Assembly: GCA_964019055.1 (NCBI GenBank)
Contig: OZ025215.1
Location: forward strand, 10,956,208 to 11,020,207
Origin: Anthopleura xanthogrammica
Taxonomy: Eukaryota; Cnidaria; Anthozoa; Actiniaria; Actiniidae
Reading direction: 5' to 3'
DNA: 64,000 bases
Under the pieces are notes generated by a model. The model searched no databases and was not told the origin of the DNA. It was given only the letters and a program-made list of their open reading frames with translations. Of this stretch, positions 18,976 to 28,838 are shown piece after piece. The translations under genes were made by a program, and so were the position numbers. Position 1 is the stretch's first letter. Every line of letters begins with the position of its first letter.

Positions 18976-20888
18976 TATTCTATTCTATTCTCATCTATTC
19001 TATTCTATTCTCATCTATTCTATTCTATTCTCATCTATTCTATTCTATTCTATTCTATTCTATTCTATTCTATTCTATTCTATTCTATTCTATTCTATTC
19101 TATTCTATTCTATTCTATTCTATTCTATTCTATTCTATTCTATTCTATTCTATTCTATTCTATTCTATTCTATTCTATTCTATTCTATTCTATTCTATTC
19201 TATTCTATTCTATTCTATTCTATTCTATTCTATTCTATTCTATTCTATTCTATTCTCATCTATTCTATTCTATTCTATTCTATTCTATTCTATTCTATTC
19301 TATTCTATTCTATTCTATTCTATTCTATTCTATTCTCATCTATTCTATTCTATTCTATTCTATTCTATTCTATTCTATTCTATTCTATTCTATTCTATTC
19401 TATTCTATTCTATTCTATTCTATTCTATTCTATTCTATTCTATTCTATTCTATTCTATTCTATTCTATTCTATTCTATTCTATTCTATTCTATTCTATTC
19501 TATTCTATTCTATTCTATTCTCATCTATTCTATTCTCATCTATTCTATTCTATTCTCATCTATTCTATTCTATTCTCATCTATTCTATTCTATTCTATTC
19601 TATTCTATTCTATTCTATTCTCATCTATTCTATTCTATTCTCATCTATTCTATTCTATTCTATTCTATTCTATTCTATTCTATTCTATTCTATTCTATTC
19701 TATTCTCATCTATTCTCATCTATTCTATTCTATTCTATTCTATTCTATTCTATTCTCATCTATTCTATTCTATTCTATTCTATTCTATTCTCATCTATTC
19801 TATTCTATTCTAATCTATTCTATTCTATTCTCATCTATTCTATTCTATTCTATTCTATTCTATTCTCATCTATTCTATTCTATTCTCATCTATTCTATTC
19901 TATTCTCATCTGTTCTATTCTATTCTATTCTATTCTATTCTATTCTCATCTATTCTATTCTATTCTCATCTATTCTATTCTATTCTATTCTATTCTATTC
20001 TATTCTATTCTATTCTATTCTATTCTATTCTATTCTATTCTCATCTATTCTATTCTATTCTATTCTATTCTATTCTATTCTATTCTATTCTATTCTATTC
20101 TATTCTATTCTATTCTATTCTAATCTATTCTATTCTATTCTCATCTATTCTATTCTATTCTATTCTATTCTATTCTATTCTATTCTATTCTATTCTATTC
20201 TATTCTATTCTATTCTATTCTATTCTATTCTATTCTATTCTATTCTATTCTATTCTATTCTATTCTATTCTATTCTATTCTATTCTATTCTATTCTATTC
20301 TATTCTATTCTCATCTATTCTATTCTATTCTATTCTATTCTATTCTATTCTATTCTATTCTATTCTATTCTATTCTATTCTATTCTATTCTATTCTATTC
20401 TATTCTATTCTATTCTATTCTATTCTATTCTATTCTATTCTATTCTATTCTATTCTATTCTATTCTATTCTATTCTATTCTATTCTATTCTATTCTATTC
20501 TATTCTATGCTATTCTCATCTATTCTCATCTATTCTATTCTATTCTATTCTATTCTATTCTATTCTATTCTATTCTATTCTATTCTATTCTATTCTATTC
20601 TATTCTATTCTATTCTATTCTATTCTATTCTATTCTATTCTATTCTATTCTATTCTATTCTATTCTATTCTATTCTATTCTATTCTATTCTATTCTATTC
20701 TATTCTATTCTATTCTATTCTATTCTATTCTATTCTATTCTATTCTATTCTATTCTATTCTATTCTATTCTATTCTATTCTATTCTATTCTATTCTATTC
20801 TATTCTATTCTATTCTATTCTATTCTATTCTATTCTATTCTATTCTATTCTATTCTATTCTATTCTATTCTATTCTATTCTATTCTAT
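18976..20888. repeat. Pentanucleotide satellite (TATTC)n, ~1.9 kb
   Basis: Uninterrupted array of TATTC with scattered TCATC variants (and single TAATC, TGTTC, TATGC units). All three plus-strand frames stay open because the unit has no stop on this strand and repeats every 15 nt as YSILF; these are not genes. It abuts the TA target site of element B at 20889. Confidence 0.99.
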
Positions 20889-20904
20889 TAGAGTGCAAAT
20901 AATA

Positions 20905-23900
20905 GAGTGATTACAATAAACCCGTTCAACAAAATCTGTTAGTCAAAGTGTACGACTATCTGCTAGCGTTTATTAGTGTGTATTAGCCTAGTGTAACTAG
21001 CTCATGTGTGAAGACTACAACTTTATTGGTTAAATTTAGCAAGACGAAATAACGGTCTCATTCTACTGAAAAACAATATTTTTACAACGAGTCATTTGCT
21101 TTACAAATTTTAAACTGTAAATAAGTAATTCATTCCGTGTAAAAGATTGAATTAAAGCTTTGCCGTTTTGCCTTCTACAATCTCTCCAGTTATCCGACTT
21201 AAAAATTGAAATACATATAAATGTCAATAAACATGTATAGACTATATTCATTTGTTGTCTGTTTAATAATTTTTGTTTTAGACTATTTGTTGTCTACTTA
21301 GAGTCTATTAGCTAGTACTTGTGATTAATAGTGTGTATTAGTCTAGTAATTGTTGAACGGGTTTAGAGGAGTCTCCCTAAATGTCGAGTGTCGAGTGTCG
21401 AGGGTAGCATGTCGAGGGTCGAGGGTATAAAGTCGAGGGTAGGAATATATAGTTTGGATAATGTAAAGGGTATAGGTAAAATAGATAACATAATTTAGTT
21501 AATTTAGAATTTATCGTCAGCCGCGCTAACATTTAGTTGCCGCGAACACTTGTACGTAAACGGCTTCAAAGCAATTCTTGAAACGAAATTTGTGAATTTA
21601 CTAATATGAAAAGGATCAGTGTCCCTAATAGTTCCAAGTTTGATCAGAGGTTCACCATTTCATATTTATAAAGTCAAACCTTTCTGCAATGTACTAAACC
21701 TGATTGACAAAGTACTCAGTCACGATCGTAAATATAGAATATTCATGAACGCTGCGTAGAAGCTAACTTAAATGGAACAGTAGATCACATTTCGACTTGG
21801 AACTATTATACGGTAGTTATAAATGCCATAGAGCAAGATGAAACACGTCCAGCTCTCTCTTCTAAACACGATCACTTTACAGTGTTACTTAGATTGCGTA
21901 AATTTGTTATCCGACTCAATCACGGTTAAATCGTCGCCGGATGACGGAATTGTCACAGAATAAAATCAAAGTTAGAATCAAACAAGAAATCAAACATAGA
22001 ACATGCCTTATGAATAAAAGTGATAAATGATAGCGTAAGAAAATTAAAACAGAATACTGTAACTTTTACATACAGTATTTCGTAGTTTTTCTTGTTGTTT
22101 ATTCATCGGAATCAGTATTTATGATACCAGACCAGATATCTGACCTGGGTCAAATTGCTTGCATGGTTGTCAGATAACAAATCTAATTACAAAAATAAAG
22201 AAAGCAAATTATGAGCGTTGTAAAATTCATCCTTACAGTTTATATATTCTTATTCCCATACTCAGTCGTAATGTAAAAGATCCCCTGAAAAATCTCCAGT
22301 ACAAGATTATAATAGTTTTAACACAAACAATTCATTTTTATTCATACTGCATTTGACTACGTTTTTTCGATACCATATATGAAATATTTTTACATTTTTT
22401 ATTACTCTGTCTTTGTATAAAAAAGATTCTAAAATTGAAAATGTGCTCTCAAAGAAAAAATTAACTTCTAGCCCTCCCATTTTTAAAGTGCTCCGCCGTC
22501 CCTGAAATAAAAAATAACTTTATAAATATGAAATGGTGAACCTCTGATCAAACTCGGAACTATTAGGGACACTGATCCTTTTCATATTAGTAAATTCACA
22601 AATTTCGTTTCAAGAATTGCTTTGAAGCCGTTTACGTACAAGTGTTCGCGGCAACTAAATGTTAGCGCGGCTGACGATAAATTCTAAATTAACTAAATTA
22701 TGTTATCTATTTTTCCTATACCCTTTACATTATCCAAACTATATATTCCTACCCTCGACTTCATACCCTCGACCCTCGACTTCATACCCTCGACCCTCGA
22801 CATGCTACCCTCGACACTCGACACTCGACATTTAGGGAGACTCGTTTAGAGTGATTGCAATAAACCCGTTCAACAATTACTAGACTAATACACACTATTA
22901 ATCACAAGTACTAGCTAATAGACTCTAAGTAGACTACAAATAGTCTAAAACAAAAATTATTAAACAGACAACAAATGAATGTAGTCTATACATGTTTATT
23001 GACATTTATATGTATTTCAATTTTTAAGTCGGATAACTGGAAAGATTGTAGAAGGCAAAACGGCAAAGCTTTACAGCAATAACCGTTGTATCGCGATCCG
23101 CCGTTTCAAAACCTCGTTTGAATTTTGGTCTTTTGCGAGCCGTCAATCATCTTGGATTTTTGCAAATTAGTCTATGCACGCTCGCTCATTCGGCCATCAC
23201 ATACTTCGATCTTGTTTTATTTTATTTTATTTTTTCGAAAATCTAAATGGATTCGGAGATATTCCAAGAAGTTGTGATGGAGAGCTTTTCGAGTCTTCTT
23301 TCTGTCAAGTATTCAAGCCATTCTTGGAGAATCATCCACATAAACTTCAAGATTGTGCTACAAAGTTTTTCATGATCCCAAGCTGCATGTTGACAAGGAC
23401 GAGGTAAATTATATTTAGCTTTCTTCTAAAGTTTCGACAGCAACCTCTGACTTTTTTCGTAACTAAATCATCGTAGGGATTAAGGCAGTTGTTTGCAAAT
23501 TAAAATTGTCTTGAGCTAGTTTCTATAATTCAAAATATTATGAAACGATCGGGGAGATATTTGAGATTCATCGGTCACTGTAGTTTTGCTGACTCATGCA
23601 GGATTTCCTTATTGATTAGCCTTCTTTTAACTTCAAAACAACTCTTCATCGCGGCGACTCCTTGGAATATTCTTGAACTGTATTTTAGAAAAAATGTGTT
23701 AATTTTATGGGGATTTCGAAGCTGAGAGGAGCGAGTTCAAAGGCTTGTTTGAGCCGAAGATGATTGACGGCTCGCAAAAGACCAAAATCCAAATGAGGTT
23801 TTGAAACGGCGGATCGCGATACAACGGTTATTGCTGTAATTCAATCTTTTACACGGAATGAATTACTTATTTACAATTTAAAATTTGTAAAGCAAAAAAA

Positions 23901-24099
23901 AGCAGTAAAAATATTGTTTTTCAGTAGAATGAGACCGTTATTTCGTCTTGCTAAATTTAACCAATAAAGTTGTAGTCTTCACACATGAGCTAGTTACACT
24001 AGGCTAATACACACTAATAAACGCTAGCAGATAGTCGTACACTTTGACTAACAGATTTTGTTGAACGGGTTTATTGTAATCACTCAATTGCAATTACTC
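20905..24099. mobile_element. Foldback element A, complete copy, nested in element B
   Basis: 3,195 bp flanked by TA on both sides. The left arm (20905-21674) is the inverted complement of the right arm (22517-24099) once the 763-bp element C is discounted; the loop is 21675-22516. Ends start GAGTGATTACAATAAACCCG. The same terminal sequence recurs at the inner edge of the right arm (TA-GAGTGATTGCAATAAACCC, 22849), so each arm looks like an element in its own right and the whole is a composite. The left arm lacks ~17 bp at the matching inner junction. Confidence 0.75.
23074..23836. mobile_element. TA-flanked MITE C (copy 2)
   Basis: Same element as 1745-2507, with ~82-bp inverted ends beginning CAGCAATAACCG, TA-flanked, inside the right arm of element A. 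It must predate the 5-kb duplication. Confidence 0.75.
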
Positions 24100-24959
24100 T
24101 ATAACCGTGAAATAGTTAGCTAGCTAACTAATGACTAATTACTGGGTTGCTATGGTAGCAAACCAGTCTTAAAATGAGATCCGTTTTTCGGGCGTCAGGT
24201 AGACCATAATTTCACACGTCATAATTGGTCGAGAACTTGTAAACAATGTCCAATGTCCAATGAAGTTGCCACACGACATCGAGGACGATGTATTTATAGT
24301 TTTTAGTGTTGCGTCACCATTAATTCATTCGTTCAGGGTTCGTGAAGTACTAGTTTGTCTGTAGGCATGTTGCGTACTATTGTCTTTAGGTTTTTTAACG
24401 CTACGCTTAAACTACTTACAAACACACACGCCGTACGTGGTAGACACACACTAAAAGATGTTATTGAGCGATTTTGGAACGGGTTGGTCCACATACTCAA
24501 AGAGAGAAGTCTGAGAATCTATGAGCTATCTTTGAGAATCTATGAGCAAACTACGGTATGAGAATCGTAGAACTAGACAAACTAGTCAAAATAGACTAAG
24601 AGAATCTATAAACTAAATAAATAAAAAAAACAACTGTGATAATTTGAACAAACTTTTATTCCACATTAATCTATCAGTATTACAATTCAAATAGTTGTAT
24701 CTGCGTCTTGATTTATTGACCTGTGTCTTCATTTTTAACTCATTAAACGTCAGAAACACATTCTTTTGTGCACTGAGTCGTTGATCTAGAAAAAGCCCGT
24801 GCTCCTGTCATGCCTCGCTGATTTCCTATGTCTTGCCTAACTAAGCACTAACTATCTCCTATTTCTTGCTATCTATTTCACGGTTATATTATTTGCACTC
24901 TAACATATTCTTAATTTCCCCCTGTTTACGAAGTCAAATTATTTTTGAAACTCTCTTGT

Positions 24960-24971
24960 GGGAATTTTCCC
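24960..24971. promoter_or_regulatory. Shared module with GGGAATTTTCCC
   Basis: The ~45-bp context (CTCTTGTGGGAATTTTCCC then TAATATTGTTCGACTA) recurs at 4122-4133 and, slightly changed, at 8979-8990. The palindrome-like core fits the kappaB pattern. It lies roughly 450 bp upstream of paralog 5 if the inserted 1.1-kb element is removed. Function is inferred. Confidence 0.3.
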
Positions 24972-25192
24972 TAATATTGTTCGACTAAATGATATTCACA
25001 TTTCCGTTTTCGGTGGTTTAGCTGCGTAAAAAGTGCCAGAAGTTTCTTACTCAGTTAAGTATATCTCAAAATGACAACTCTAAAACTTTCTTCTTTAATT
25101 TGCTGTGAGAATAAACAAGATAATGGTGAGGCACATTGTCACACATATATGAGGCACATCACTGATCATTAATAAGGGGGTTTCCCTAATTA

Positions 25193-26331
25193 CAGTCAAC
25201 GAACGTCACGCATGAACACGCATCTTCGATTATTCAAATAAAAGTTGAATATTCATTTCGAATATTCGATTATTGAAAATAAATATTCAGACTTAGAATT
25301 AAATATTGAAATATCAAATTGAAGAATTTAATATTTATTTCTTTGATCAATAAATATTTTCGTAAGTTAGAAATATTTTGCAATATTTGGATGAATTTTT
25401 TTGTGTATAATTTTATCACTTCTTAGCGGCGTCACGTCCGACTAATCACTTCGTAACTGTTTATACGGAATTGACTCGTGCTTTTAGACAGATACGCTAT
25501 GGCTAAAAATTGCATAGGAGGGTTTTATTACCCAGGAAGACCCCTTCCAAACCATGTAAGGAAAGAAATAATTGATATGTACAATGGCCACAAGGGCATA
25601 TCCGAAATTTCAAAAAAGCTGAACATTTCAAAGGGATCTGTTGACAAAGTTCTCAAGCATTACGCAAATCATGGAACGATTCAACCTTTCTGTTGTGGTG
25701 GTAGAAACCCTACTTTGGCAACAGATGACGTTATACACATAATAGAAATATACAAACTTCAAAAACCAAGCGAAACTGGAGTTGAGATTCGTCAAAGATT
25801 AATTCAAGAAGGCATTTTCACCGCTTGTTTTGAACTAACTGGCATTTCACATCTTAGAAATCGAAAATTATCTGGAAGTAGTTCTCCAATTTCTGTCGTT
25901 AAATCGTTTCTTACTTCAGATAACACTTTTTTTTGATAAGTAATTTCCCTTTCAACGAAGCCAATACATTTGTCTTCCAACTGCACTAGTCGACGCCATT
26001 GCGAGGAGCTAAAGTACAGACAGTCGATAGACTACGTGATCATCTCACACGGCAAATATCGCGACTACACGCGAATGTCTGGCATGCTGCTTTTAAAAAT
26101 TGAGAATTTTCCAATAGATAAAAAAGTAAAAAAACTCATTTACTGTAATGTAAAAACGTTTTTTTAAATTCTTTTCTACATTCATCAAATAATAGAATAA
26201 ACAATCATTTATTACTTTCAAGATTCGATTAATGATATTAAATCTACGAATATTCGTTTGAATAATCGAATGTTTATTTCAAGATTGCAATCTTCCGAGT
26301 GTGAGTGTTCATGCCTGACGTTCGCTGACTG
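25193..26331 (+). mobile_element. Tc1/mariner-like TIR element with paired-domain ORF (complete)
   Basis: 1,139 bp. The left end begins CAGTCAACGAACGTCACG and the right end, inverted, CAGTCAGCGAACGTCAGG; 25 of the first 27 bases agree, and both ends are flanked by TA (25191-25192, 26332-26333). A further inverted block with TTCGATTATTCAAA lies just inside. It encodes only the paired-domain ORF; 26041-26250 is AT-rich with no DDE motif found. It inserted a few bases after a GGGGTTTCCC motif in what appears to be the promoter module of the GTPase gene at 26539. Confidence 0.7.
25499..25936 (+). CDS. Pax-type paired-domain protein, copy 2
   Basis: 145 aa, the same as the ORF at 4661-5098 except Met6 to Ile. 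Both paired-domain halves are intact: GRPLPNHVR (13-21), the first helix-turn-helix, the GG linker, and the RED half ending ISHLRNRKL (116-124). Neither copy has a stop or frameshift, but with so few differences between copies that says little about selection. This copy shows the full enclosing inverted-repeat element, which argues for a transposase-derived DNA-binding protein. An ORF at 25985-26167 (STSRRHCEELKYRQ...) follows and might be a further exon, but I see no convincing splice pair. Confidence 0.7.
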   Translation: MAKNCIGGFYYPGRPLPNHVRKEIIDMYNGHKGISEISKKLNISKGSVDKVLKHYANHGTIQPFCCGGRNPTLATDDVIHIIEIYKLQKPSETGVEIRQRLIQEGIFTACFELTGISHLRNRKLSGSSSPISVVKSFLTSDNTFF

Positions 26332-26538
26332 TAATATACCTCTTTACTTTGGTCGTAATGTTTTCCCATCAGTTTTAGATCTTTTAATTCTTTTATCAGT
26401 CGTATCTCCATATTCATGTGTCTTCTCATGCGCAATCGTTAATCAAAGAAATGACAATTCTTGGGAATGATACGTGGTCTTGAACAAAAGAGGTCTATTT
26501 CTAGAAAATACACTCGCTCAAAGCACAGCTCAACCAAG

Positions 26539-27831
26539 ATGGCATCGAAAGAAAACATGAGTATTTATCTTGCTTTGCTTTCTTCTTTGCTGTGTATTTT
26601 AAATACTTCAGCACATAAAGCTATTCCGTTCATTACGGTGGAGAAAAACCAAGAGAATGGTGAGGCAAAGTTTGTTCTCAATCCAGACGCCATTTCCATG
26701 ATCAAACAGCTTTCTTCGCCAGTCAAGGTCATCGCAGCTGTTGGAGACGCGAGAGTTGGTAAATCTACAGCACTCAGCTTTATTCATTCCACTCTCAACA
26801 ACCTTGGTAATTCGGTATCTGAGTCTAAAAATGTCGAAGAAATCTTTGAAACAGGAAACACTATGGATCCAGTTACTCGTGGCGTTTGGATCGAGAAACC
26901 AAATGGAAATTCCGGAATGCACAACGTGATATTGCTGGACGTGGAAGGTACGGATCTCGGTAATGATGCAGTGACTGACAAACTCAGTATTTTTACAGCT
27001 CTGACCTCATCAACTTTGATGTTGTTTATGAAAGAAGCTCCAAGTACACACATACTTGACTTTCTGTATAAGATCGTTCGCCTAAGTGAGGTATTCTTTG
27101 GGAAAAGGAAGAGTGAATATTTTCCACGCTTGACAGCGATTCTACGTGGAGCACTCAAAACACCGCAAAGGTATAAAAACATTGATGAATACATAATAGA
27201 TGCGTTGATCGCTGCAAAGTGGAAGGACGAATCTGATAAAAAAAGAGATGCTATAGGAACTCGTTTTCCTAAAGAACACATCACAGTTTTCAACTTACCA
27301 TATGATGCAGAATTGCTCAATGAAAACCCCATGACCAAAAGATTTGCAGGTTCTGAATATCTGGAAAGCATCGAAAAGCTAACGAAACACATATTTCAAT
27401 CGCCTGAAAAGAAGTCCTTGAAAGGAGTTGTTTTAGATGGGCAGGCACTCGCAGAATTGGCCGAGAATCTAGTGAAAGTCATGAATAATGAAACGCTTTG
27501 GAACGACCTCAGTCCAAGTTTTTACTCTCTTTTTGAGGGAGACTTGTGTACAAAAAGCTATAAGAAATATATTAAACCACTTCTGCGTACAGAACACACT
27601 TCACAAGATATAGAAAACAAGAAGAAGGAAACACTGAAGCTTTTTAAAGAAAATTGTAAATTGTTAACGCGCATTGACAAGACCGAAGAGGATATTGCGG
27701 AAGACGCTATAAGACGCAGGAAAGAAAAAGAAAGAAAAGAAACTTTTCAGTACATTTTGACATATGTCATTACTGGTGCATTAGGGTGTTTACTTGTAAT
27801 TTGGCAATTTTGCAATTTTGCTCGCTCTTGA
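26539..27831 (+). CDS. GBP-like GTPase without S74 domain, tail-anchored (paralog 5)
   Basis: 430 aa from ATG 26539 (AACCAAG-ATG); the frame is open 26 codons further upstream, but alignment to paralogs 1, 4 and 7 sets the start at MASKENMSIY. Signal peptide about 1-25, P-loop GDARVGKS, TRGVW, DVEG and LRG are all present. After the helical region it diverges from the others: a Lys/Arg/Glu-rich stretch (RRRKEKERKE), one transmembrane helix (FQYILTYVITGALGCLLVIW) and a short tail, then stop. No S74 remnant follows in any frame that I could see, so this is a distinct C-terminus rather than a frameshift. With both a signal peptide and a C-terminal helix, the GTPase would face the lumen or outside unless the signal is not used. 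AATAAA at 27878. Confidence 0.8.
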   Translation: MASKENMSIYLALLSSLLCILNTSAHKAIPFITVEKNQENGEAKFVLNPDAISMIKQLSSPVKVIAAVGDARVGKSTALSFIHSTLNNLGNSVSESKNVEEIFETGNTMDPVTRGVWIEKPNGNSGMHNVILLDVEGTDLGNDAVTDKLSIFTALTSSTLMLFMKEAPSTHILDFLYKIVRLSEVFFGKRKSEYFPRLTAILRGALKTPQRYKNIDEYIIDALIAAKWKDESDKKRDAIGTRFPKEHITVFNLPYDAELLNENPMTKRFAGSEYLESIEKLTKHIFQSPEKKSLKGVVLDGQALAELAENLVKVMNNETLWNDLSPSFYSLFEGDLCTKSYKKYIKPLLRTEHTSQDIENKKKETLKLFKENCKLLTRIDKTEEDIAEDAIRRRKEKERKETFQYILTYVITGALGCLLVIWQFCNFARS

Positions 27832-28640
27832 TCAAGTTCTAAGAAAATTACACGTATTTATACACTAAAGCTCAAGTAATAAAGTCAACTTGACAACTAT
27901 TCTTTTCACAGAAAACCCTCTTCGTACTTCAGGCGGAAATTTTCATGGAATAACTCACTAATTTCTTGATACGTCAGGTTGTTTTCAGTGGCGATATTCT
28001 CGCCACTCGATATTTGCCTCCAAATATCCATCATAATTCAAATCACTGTGAAGTTTATTTTCAAAGAACGTACCTATTCTAATAAGCGGCATTATTATAT
28101 TTTGCAGCAAAAAATAATTGATACAGTTTTGGCGGGAATTTGAGGCACAGGCTAGGGAATTTGAGGGACAATAACGCGCAAGCTCAATGAAAACAATATC
28201 AATTTCAATTCATCAAATGAAAATAGGCCTTAAATTCCCAACAATTAAAAAATTAAGTTAACATGGAAATAGCACCATTTTATAAGTGCTGTTGCAAAAA
28301 TGCAGGAAAATTTTATGCTATCGCTCAAGGAAGAAAAATTGTAAAAAGGGTATGAATTTTCAATTTTTAAGATTATTTATAAAAGATGGAAATAGCACCT
28401 TTTTGACGAGCTTTGAGAAAAATTGCCTGGGAAATTTCAAGTTATTAAATGGAGTAAAAAAAATGAAAAAAGACAAGAAAATGTGAATTTCAAAAAGTAA
28501 AACAAAATATGAAATTTAGAAAATAGCTGAATTTAGAATATTATCAATAACCTATTTTTGGTAAAAACCCGGCAATTGTCACTTTCTTTCACTGATTCTC
28601 TTGGCCAAGCCGAAGCGAGATAGAGAGTAAAATGTATAAT
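27832..28640. other. AT-rich intergenic sequence
   Basis: Holds the 3' end of paralog 5 and homopolymer-rich sequence. A 66-codon ORF at 28286 has low-complexity Lys-rich content and is not credible. No repeats or genes recognised. Confidence 0.6.
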
Positions 28641-28644
28641 AATT

Positions 28645-28838
28645 TGTTTTGTTTGATTGTCCAATAGATTTCTGGTTGGCAATTTATGAATAACAGTCAG
28701 TCAAACAAATTACGTCATCGTATGCCCACCTAGCTATTTGCATTTTCATTTTCGCTTTGAAAATCTGTACATAAAAAGTCCTGAAGTCTCAAGTTTCTGA
28801 ACACTTCCCTCTGAGTTATATTAAGGTTATAAGTCGAG
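28645..28838 (+). promoter_or_regulatory. Promoter/leader of the signal-less GTPase class (paralog 6)
   Basis: Near-identical to 13860-14046. The ISRE-like TTTCATTTTC lies at 28744-28753, ~85 bp before the ATG, and TTACGTCATCG just upstream. The class-specific conservation of this block contrasts with the unrelated leaders of paralogs 4, 5 and 7. Confidence 0.45.

Larger units (their letters stand above)
20891..24900. mobile_element. Element B, TA-flanked, split by element A
   Basis: Ends are GAGTGCAAATAAT (20891) and its complement ATTATTTGCACTC (ending 24900), each next to TA. The right end continues inward as ...TATAACCGTGAAATAG (inverted, 24850-24900). The left end is interrupted after AATAAT by element A and resumes at 24102 with TAACCGTGAAATAG. 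Without A it is about 0.8 kb. In copy 1 the right part spans 2773-4062. Non-coding, MITE-like. Confidence 0.75.
21330..26041. repeat. Large direct duplication, copy 2 (matches 1-5203)
   Basis: See copy 1. This copy lacks the 491-bp insertion and continues past the point where copy 1 meets the gap, so it shows the right end of the paired-domain element. Confidence 0.9.

Noticed and set aside
18777..20910. ORFs up to 645 codons of YSILF repeats
   Set aside because: Produced by the (TATTC)n satellite, open in all three plus frames.
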